From JAMOBE01 sp039908285 (GTDB taxonomy: Bacteria; Pseudomonadota; Alphaproteobacteria; Rhodospirillales; Rhodospirillaceae): DNA of 10,948 nucleotides. The DNA lies in NCBI GenBank assembly GCA_039908285.1, contig JAMOBE010000111.1, positions 1 to 10,948 on the forward strand, given 5' to 3'. Below are positions 6,578-10,948 of this stretch, one piece after another (position 1 is the first letter of the stretch; every line of letters begins with the position of its first letter). The notes under the pieces were generated by a model. The model was not told the origin of the DNA and did no database searches. It worked only from the letters and a program-made list of their open reading frames with translations. The position numbers were made by a program, and so were the translations under genes.

Positions 6578-6617
6578 GCCCTCCCCCTCGATGGGGGAGG
6601 GTTTGGGTGGGGGTGGC
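6578..6617 (+). repeat. GC-rich dispersed palindrome, second subtype, left copy
   Basis: The core is GCCCTCCCCCTCGAT followed by GGGGGAGGG, and the flank is TTTGGGTGGGGGTGGC. It forms the inner part of the left arm of the inverted-repeat element. The core resembles copy 1 but lacks the CTCT step (CCCTCCCCC instead of CCCTCTCCCCC), so I treat it as a related subtype. Translated on the minus strand it yields KPSPIEGEG, a peptide seen in spurious reading frames over such repeats. Confidence 0.7.
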
Positions 6618-6698
6618 AGTACCGCAAGTAGGTGCATCAGGATGATCCCATGAAATCTGCTTTTGTGCGAATATACTGCTGTCTGTGCGCGCTTCACG

Positions 6699-6739
6699 GC
6701 CACCCCCACCCAACCCTCCCCCATCGAGGGGGAGGGCTT
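6699..6739 (-). repeat. GC-rich dispersed palindrome, second subtype, right copy
   Basis: This is the inverted partner of the copy at 6578-6617, reading GCCACCCCCACCCAACC, then CCCCCATCGAGGGGGAGGG. It differs from the left copy by one T in the flank. It ends 33 bases before the hydrolase stop codon, so in hydrolase mRNA (minus strand) it forms a stable hairpin shortly after the stop. Confidence 0.7.
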
Positions 6740-6771
6740 AAGTTTGCTGGACACGTGTGTGCATATATCTT

Positions 6772-7551
6772 TCATTCGACCTGGACGTTGGCCATCATGG
6801 TGTCCACCGTGCGGATCAGGCGGTCGATGTCGTGGGACTCGGACAGGCGGTGGCCGCCGCCCTTGACCAGGGTGACCTCGACGTCGGTGGAGGCGAGACG
6901 CTCCTGAATCAGCATCGAGGTCTGCCAGGGCACGTCGGGGTCCTCCAGGCCATGGATCAGGCGCACCGGGCAGCGGACATCGATCGGGCCGCGCAGCACC
7001 AGGTTCTCCCGCCCGTCCTCGATCAGAATTTGACTGATATCATAGGTCTCGCCATCCTTGCCCTCGACCCGGATCCACCCGGCCGCCCGCAGGGCGTCAC
7101 GCTGCTCCCACGACAGCGCCTGCCAGATGATGTCCTCGGTGAAGTCGGCGGCGGTGGCGATGCCCACCAGTCCGGCGACCCGCGACGGCCGCGTCAACGC
7201 CGCGAGCAGCATCACCCAGCCGCCCATGCTGGAGCCGACGATCACCTGCGGTCCCTCGGTCAGCTCATCCAGCACCGCCACCGTGTCCTCGACCCAGCGA
7301 CCGACCGACCCCTCGATGAACGCACCGGAGGAGGAGCCATGGCCGAAGCAGTCGAAGCGGACGAACGAACGCCCGCGCGCCCGGCAGTAATGCTCGAGCG
7401 CCAGGGCCTTGCCGCCGGTCATATCCGACGTCAGTCCATGGATGAATACGACTCCCGGGTTGCTCCCCTCGATCTTGTGGTAAGCGATTGTCGCGCCGTC
7501 TGGCCGTGGTATGATCCGCGGCGTCGGTGCGAGAGTATCGGTCTCGGACAT
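6772..7551 (-). CDS. Alpha/beta hydrolase (ABHD10-like serine hydrolase)
   Basis: Predicted soluble serine hydrolase of 259 aa. The oxyanion region is VVFIHGLTSDMTGGKA (34-49). The nucleophile elbow is GSSMGG (106-111) with Ser108, the acid is probably Asp204 in HGLEDPDVPW (200-209), and the base is His234 in KGGGHRLSE. The order and the RFDCFGHGSSSG segment (65-76) resemble the ABHD10/palmitoyl-protein-thioesterase-like group, so a thioesterase or carboxylesterase activity is likely; the substrate is unknown. There is no signal peptide. The ATG at 7551 has GAGGG (7565-7561) nine bases upstream. Its 5' end almost touches the divergent glycosyltransferase gene. Its stop lies seven bases from the inverted-repeat element that separates it from tsaE. 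Whether it is co-transcribed with tsaE is unclear. Confidence 0.85.
   Translation of the reverse strand: MSETDTLAPTPRIIPRPDGATIAYHKIEGSNPGVVFIHGLTSDMTGGKALALEHYCRARGRSFVRFDCFGHGSSSGAFIEGSVGRWVEDTVAVLDELTEGPQVIVGSSMGGWVMLLAALTRPSRVAGLVGIATAADFTEDIIWQALSWEQRDALRAAGWIRVEGKDGETYDISQILIEDGRENLVLRGPIDVRCPVRLIHGLEDPDVPWQTSMLIQERLASTDVEVTLVKGGGHRLSESHDIDRLIRTVDTMMANVQVE
7488..7515 (+). promoter_or_regulatory. Candidate promoter for the GT4-GT9 operon, inside the hydrolase gene
   Basis: TTGTCG (7488-7493), a 16-bp spacer and TATGAT (7510-7515) match the sigma70 consensus at four and five of six positions. Transcription would begin near 7522, about 45-50 nt ahead of the glycosyltransferase start. The site lies wholly within the first codons of the divergent hydrolase gene, where the short gap between starts forces the promoter to be. 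Confidence 0.45.
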
Positions 7552-7553
7552 GT

Positions 7554-7565
7554 GAGGGAGCCCTC
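7554..7565. promoter_or_regulatory. Palindromic bidirectional ribosome binding site
   Basis: GAGGG-AG-CCCTC is a 5-bp inverted repeat with a two-base centre. Read on the plus strand, GAGGGAG lies 5-8 bases before the GTG at 7566. Read on the minus strand, GAGGG lies nine bases before the hydrolase ATG at 7551. One 12-bp block could therefore serve both divergent genes. This spacing is the reason for preferring GTG 7566 over ATG 7575 for the glycosyltransferase. Confidence 0.45.
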
Positions 7566-8753
7566 GTGGTTGGGATGACGTCGGACCCACAGAATAACAT
7601 CGAAGGCCGGACCGGCAAGACCCGCCCCGTCATCCTTCAGATTCTACCACGCCTGGTGACCGGCGGCGTGGAGCGCGGCGCCGTCGACGTGGCCCTCGCC
7701 GCGCGGGAGGCCGGCTGGACGTCGCTGGTGGTGTCCCACGGCGGACCGATGGTGCGCGAACTGGAACGGGGCGGAGTCGAGCACATCGTCCTGCCGGTCC
7801 ATTCCAAGAACCCGCTGGTGATGTACCGCAACGTCAGGCGGCTCGCCGACATCATCACCGAACGCGGAGTCGACATCGTCCATGCCCGCAGCCGCGCGCC
7901 GGCGTGGAGCGCCTACGCCGCCGCCGACCAGACCGGCGCCCACTTCGTCACCACGGTGCACGGCACCTACACCCTGGGCGGCCTGCCGTTCAAGAAAAGC
8001 TACAACGAGGTGATGACCCGCGGCGAGCGGGTGATCGCCATCTCCTCCTTCATCGCCAACCACATCCGCGAGGCCTACGACGTGGACAGCGCCCGGGTGC
8101 GGATCATTCCCCGGGGAATCGACTTCTCCCGCTTCGACCCGACGGCGGTCAACCCCAACCGCATCATCAGCCTGGCCCGGGCCTGGCGCCTGGCCGACGG
8201 CATGCCGGTGGTGATGCTGCCCGGGCGCCTCACCCGCTGGAAGGGCCAGACGGTGCTGATCGAGGCCCTGGCCAGGCTGGGCCGCCGCGACCTGCGCTGC
8301 CTGCTGGTGGGAGCGGACCAGGGGCGGGCCAGATACCGCAGGGAACTGGACCGGCTGGTGAAGTCCTCGGGCCTTGGCGACGTGGTCCACATCGTCGACC
8401 ACTGCAACGACATGGCGGCCGCCTACATGCTGAGCGACGTGGTGGTGTCGGCCTCCACCGACCCGGAGGCCTTCGGCCGGGTCGCGGTGGAGGCGCAGGC
8501 CATGGGCCGCCCGGTGGTGGCCACCGACCACGGCGGCTCCCGCGAGACCGTGGTGCCCGGCCACACCGGCTGGCTGGTGCCGCCCAGCGACCCCGACGCC
8601 CTGGCCCGGGCCATCGACACCGTGCTGGCCCTCTCTCCCGACGAGCGCAGCGCCCTGGCCGCCCGCCAGATCGAGCACGCCCGCGCCAATTTCACCCGCG
8701 AGGCCATGTGCCGACGCACCCTCGAGGTCTACGCCGAGGTCCTGCGCCGATGA
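7566..8753 (+). CDS. Glycosyltransferase family 4 (GT-B fold)
   Basis: This 395-aa (from GTG) retaining GT-B glycosyltransferase probably adds a sugar from a nucleotide donor to lipid A-core or another envelope glycan at the inner face of the cytoplasmic membrane. The N-terminal acceptor domain begins ILQILPRLVTGGVERGAVD, with the glycine-rich acceptor loop typical of GT4. IIPRGIDFSRF marks the domain junction, PGRLTRWKGQ (219-228) starts the donor domain, and EAFGRVAVEAQAMG (301-314) is the E-x7-E motif with Glu301 and Glu309. VVATDHGGSRETVVPGHTGW completes the donor-site signature. GTG 7566 has good Shine-Dalgarno spacing; ATG 7575 (392 aa) is the alternative, and the preceding in-frame codons belong to the hydrolase region. 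The stop overlaps the next gene's start (ATGA), so the two are coupled. Sugar and acceptor cannot be named from sequence. Confidence 0.9.
   Translation: MVGMTSDPQNNIEGRTGKTRPVILQILPRLVTGGVERGAVDVALAAREAGWTSLVVSHGGPMVRELERGGVEHIVLPVHSKNPLVMYRNVRRLADIITERGVDIVHARSRAPAWSAYAAADQTGAHFVTTVHGTYTLGGLPFKKSYNEVMTRGERVIAISSFIANHIREAYDVDSARVRIIPRGIDFSRFDPTAVNPNRIISLARAWRLADGMPVVMLPGRLTRWKGQTVLIEALARLGRRDLRCLLVGADQGRARYRRELDRLVKSSGLGDVVHIVDHCNDMAAAYMLSDVVVSASTDPEAFGRVAVEAQAMGRPVVATDHGGSRETVVPGHTGWLVPPSDPDALARAIDTVLALSPDERSALAARQIEHARANFTREAMCRRTLEVYAEVLRR
7591..7618 (-). promoter_or_regulatory. Candidate promoter for the alpha/beta hydrolase, inside the GT4 gene
   Basis: On the minus strand TTGCCG (7618-7613), a 16-bp spacer and TATTCT (7596-7591) each match consensus at four of six positions. 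Transcription would start near 7584, about 33 nt ahead of the hydrolase ATG, within the first codons of the glycosyltransferase. The two candidate promoters therefore lie in each other's genes. Confidence 0.3.
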
Positions 8754-9745
8754 GCGATCCGGCCCGCACAGCCAGTCCGGCCCAAACAGCCGGTCCGGAA
8801 CGCCGCGTGCTGGTGATCAAACTCGGGGCACTCGGCGACTTCGTGCAGGCCATGGGACCGTTCGCCGCCATCCGCCGCCACCACGCCCACGCCCACGTGG
8901 TGCTGCTGACCACCGCGCCCTACGCCGCCTTCGCCGCCGCCAGCCCCTGGTTCGACGAGATCTGGCTCGACGACAAGCCGAGGCCCTGGCGGCTCGGAGA
9001 GATGCTCGCCCTGCGGAGTCGGCTGCGGGAGGGGGGGTTCGACCGGGTCTACGACCTTCAGACCTCGGACCGGTCCTCGTGGTACTTCCGGCTCATGGGG
9101 CCGGGGAAGCGGCCCGAGTGGTCGGGCATCGCCCGGGGATGCTCCCACCCCCACGCCAATCCGCGGCGGGACGACATGCACACCCTGGACCGCCAGGCGG
9201 AGCAGCTCGCCATGGCCGGGCTGAGCCCGGTGCCGGCACCCGACCTGTCATGGGCCGGGGCGGACGTGACCCGCTTCGGCCTCGAGGGGCGGAGGGCCGT
9301 GCTGCTGGTCCCCGGCGGCGCTCCGCACCGGCCGGACAAGCGCTGGCCGGCCGGGCGCTACGCCGATCTCGCGCTGAGTCTGACGACGGAGGGGCTGACC
9401 CCGGTCATCCTCGGCACGTCGCGGGACCAGGCCCAGACCGCCGCCATCGCCGCCGCCTGCCCCAGGGCCGTGGACCTGTCCGAGCGCACGTCGTTCCTCG
9501 ACATCGTCGGCCTGGCGCGACTGGCCGCGGGCGCCGTCGGCAACGACACCGGGCCGATGCACCTCGTCACCGCCGCTGAATGCCCCAGTCTCCTCCTCTA
9601 CTCCAGCGCCTCCGACCCGGCCCTGTGCGCCCAGCGCGGACCGGCGGTGACCATCCTCCGCCGGCCGTCCCTGGCGGAGGTCACGGTGGCGGAGGCCAGG
9701 GCCGCGCTGCGACTGCGGGACTCCACCACTCCCTCTCCCCCTTGA
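8750..9745 (+). CDS. Glycosyltransferase family 9 (ADP-heptose:LPS heptosyltransferase-like)
   Basis: This 331-aa GT-B enzyme resembles the WaaC/WaaF heptosyltransferases that build the LPS inner core. RVLVIKLGALGDFVQAMGPF (19-38) is the family N-terminal motif with the conserved GDxxxxxP-like glycine-aspartate. VPGGAPHRPDKRWP (187-200) binds the donor phosphate. VGNDTGPMHLVTAAECPSLL (263-282) is the signature donor loop. The first 16 residues are a polar TASPAQTAGP-type tail. The ATG overlaps the GT4 stop by four bases, with GAGG at 8736-8739. The last residues (TTPSPP) and the TGA are encoded by a dispersed palindromic repeat (9731-9756), so the original C-terminus may have been changed. 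Heptose as donor is plausible but unproven. Together with the GT4 gene it suggests an LPS-core or O-chain assembly operon. Confidence 0.88.
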   Translation: MSDPARTASPAQTAGPERRVLVIKLGALGDFVQAMGPFAAIRRHHAHAHVVLLTTAPYAAFAAASPWFDEIWLDDKPRPWRLGEMLALRSRLREGGFDRVYDLQTSDRSSWYFRLMGPGKRPEWSGIARGCSHPHANPRRDDMHTLDRQAEQLAMAGLSPVPAPDLSWAGADVTRFGLEGRRAVLLVPGGAPHRPDKRWPAGRYADLALSLTTEGLTPVILGTSRDQAQTAAIAAACPRAVDLSERTSFLDIVGLARLAAGAVGNDTGPMHLVTAAECPSLLLYSSASDPALCAQRGPAVTILRRPSLAEVTVAEARAALRLRDSTTPSPP

Positions 9746-9768
9746 GGGGGAGAGGGCCGGGGTGAGGG
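9731..9768 (+). repeat. GC-rich dispersed palindrome, copy 2 (contains GT9 stop codon)
   Basis: The core is CCCTCTCCCCCTT followed by GAGGGGGAGAGGG, then the flank CCGGGGTGAGGG. It matches the repeat at 11-36 in inverted orientation, with one central change (C to T). The TGA of the GT9 gene lies at 9743-9745 in the palindrome centre. In GT9 mRNA it would form a strong hairpin over the stop codon. Confidence 0.75.
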
Positions 9769-9801
9769 GGTGGGGCAACTGGCCCGACCCGGGGAACTTC
9801 C

Positions 9802-9842
9802 CCCCCCTCACCCAACCCTCTCCCCCCGAAGAGGGGGAGAGG
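9802..9842 (-). repeat. GC-rich dispersed palindrome, copy 3
   Basis: The flank CCCCTCACCCAA is followed by an 11-bp stem, CCCTCTCCCCC (9815-9825) with GGGGGAGAGGG (9832-9842), and a six-base loop CGAAGA. It faces the copy at 9731-9768 across about 33 bp, so the two make a head-to-head pair like a BIME. The pair fills most of the GT9-acnA gap and may protect or end the GT9 transcript. No T tract follows. Confidence 0.7.
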
Positions 9843-9871
9843 GCTATTGATATTGGAGTGTTCGTCAAGCA

Positions 9872-9900
9872 TTGCGGGCAGCGCCGCCACGGACTATGGT
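9872..9900 (+). promoter_or_regulatory. Candidate acnA promoter
   Basis: TTGCGG (9872-9877), a 17-bp spacer and TATGGT (9895-9900) match the sigma70 consensus at three and four of six positions. Transcription would begin near 9907, giving a leader of about 60 nt. It lies after the repeat pair, so acnA probably has a promoter separate from the glycosyltransferase operon. Confidence 0.35.
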
Positions 9901-9918
9901 CTGCGGGACGCATCGGAC

Positions 9919-9938
9919 GTGGACGCCATGACGTCCAC
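9919..9938 (+). promoter_or_regulatory. Hairpin in the acnA leader
   Basis: GTGGACG and CGTCCAC form a perfect 7-bp stem with a six-base loop (CCATGA). It ends 16 bases before the GAGGAG ribosome binding site (9955-9960), which has a six-base spacer to the ATG. It may stabilise the leader or affect translation. There is no sign of a known riboswitch. Confidence 0.35.
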
Positions 9939-9966
9939 CCCTCTCTCCTTGCACGAGGAGCACCCC

Positions 9967-10948
<982 letters not shown>

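Larger units (their letters stand above)
6551..6764. mobile_element. Inverted-repeat element (MITE- or BIME-like) between hydrolase gene and tsaE
   Basis: The left arm (6551-6617) and right arm (6699-6764) are inverted copies of about 66 bp. By eye they differ at two positions plus one single-base indel. From the outer end each arm reads ATGCACACA, then TCCAGCAAACTTAAG, a GC-rich palindrome built on CCCTCCCCC/GGGGGAGGG, and finally GGGTGGGGGTGGC. The 81-bp spacer (6618-6698) is less GC-rich, shows no coding signal and, on the minus strand, contains TATATT (6675-6670), a possible -10 box for tsaE with a poor -35. No transposase and no clear target-site duplication are visible. It could be a non-autonomous transposon remnant or a paired REP-type unit. 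RNA from either strand could form a very long hairpin. Confidence 0.65.

Noticed and set aside
6551..6764. CRISPR-like interpretation of the repeats
   Set aside because: The copies are inverted, only two lie together, and there is no regular direct repeat-spacer array or cas gene.
6557..6775. N-terminal extension of tsaE to 241 aa, or a start at ATG 6637
   Set aside because: The extra residues are repeat-encoded (KPSPSMGEGW, KPSPIEGEG) and put Walker A much later than in known TsaE proteins.
7644..8678. 344-codon minus-strand frame opposite the GT4 gene
   Set aside because: His/Gly/Val-rich translation without motifs; shadow of the glycosyltransferase.
9681..9890. Small minus-strand frame with PLPLFGGRGLGEGG and HPGPLPLKGE peptides
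   Set aside because: This is the translation of two dispersed palindromic repeats, a well-known source of spurious small proteins.

Overview
This GC-rich window looks like ordinary chromosome of an alphaproteobacterium, probably Rhodospirillales-like. The grounds are the tsaE-amgK-murU cell-wall recycling cluster, a DUF1640-type coiled-coil gene, an alphaproteobacterial-style AcnA, and dispersed GC-rich palindromes that give spurious peptides of the 'PLPLKGE' / 'SPIEGEG' type. The lineage is inferred from gene content only. The window holds ten genes, one of them cut off by the right edge. I saw no tRNA, rRNA, CRISPR array, phage gene or transposase.

Left part (1-3347). After a palindromic repeat (11-36) and a strong terminator-like hairpin (89-119) come two minus-strand genes. 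They are a molybdenum hydroxylase large subunit (1044-3347) and, joined to it by an ATGA overlap, a CysQ-type phosphatase (256-1047). The hydroxylase has no iron-sulfur or FAD subunit gene beside it.

Middle (3348-6556). A 154-bp divergent promoter region leads into a plus-strand pair: a small coiled-coil/membrane protein and a GNAT acetyltransferase. This pair runs into the minus-strand operon tsaE-amgK-murU, with the last stop codons overlapping. AmgK phosphorylates and MurU uridylylates MurNAc to make UDP-MurNAc from recycled sugar. TsaE is the ATPase for the t6A tRNA modification. The three genes overlap by 1 and 19 bp and each of the last two has its own Shine-Dalgarno sequence, so they are probably translated together.

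Inverted-repeat element (6551-6764). Two near-identical arms of about 66 bp face each other across an 81-bp spacer, between an alpha/beta hydrolase gene and tsaE. The likely tsaE start codon lies inside one arm.

Right part (6772-10948). The hydrolase (minus) and a GT4 glycosyltransferase (plus) diverge with only about 14-23 bp between their starts, so each promoter must lie in the other's coding sequence. The GT4 gene overlaps a GT9 heptosyltransferase-like gene by ATGA, which fits an envelope polysaccharide/LPS-core operon. The GT9 gene ends inside another palindromic repeat. A second repeat copy, a candidate promoter and a leader hairpin follow, and then acnA (aconitase), which is cut by the window edge.

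No gene-free stretch exceeds 300 bases. The gaps at 1-255, 3348-3501, 6557-6771 and 9746-9966 hold the repeats, hairpins and candidate promoters listed. I found no convincing new multi-gene system. The most interesting points are the inverted-repeat element that includes the tsaE start, the partnerless molybdenum hydroxylase coupled to cysQ, and the compact divergent start region at 7551-7575.
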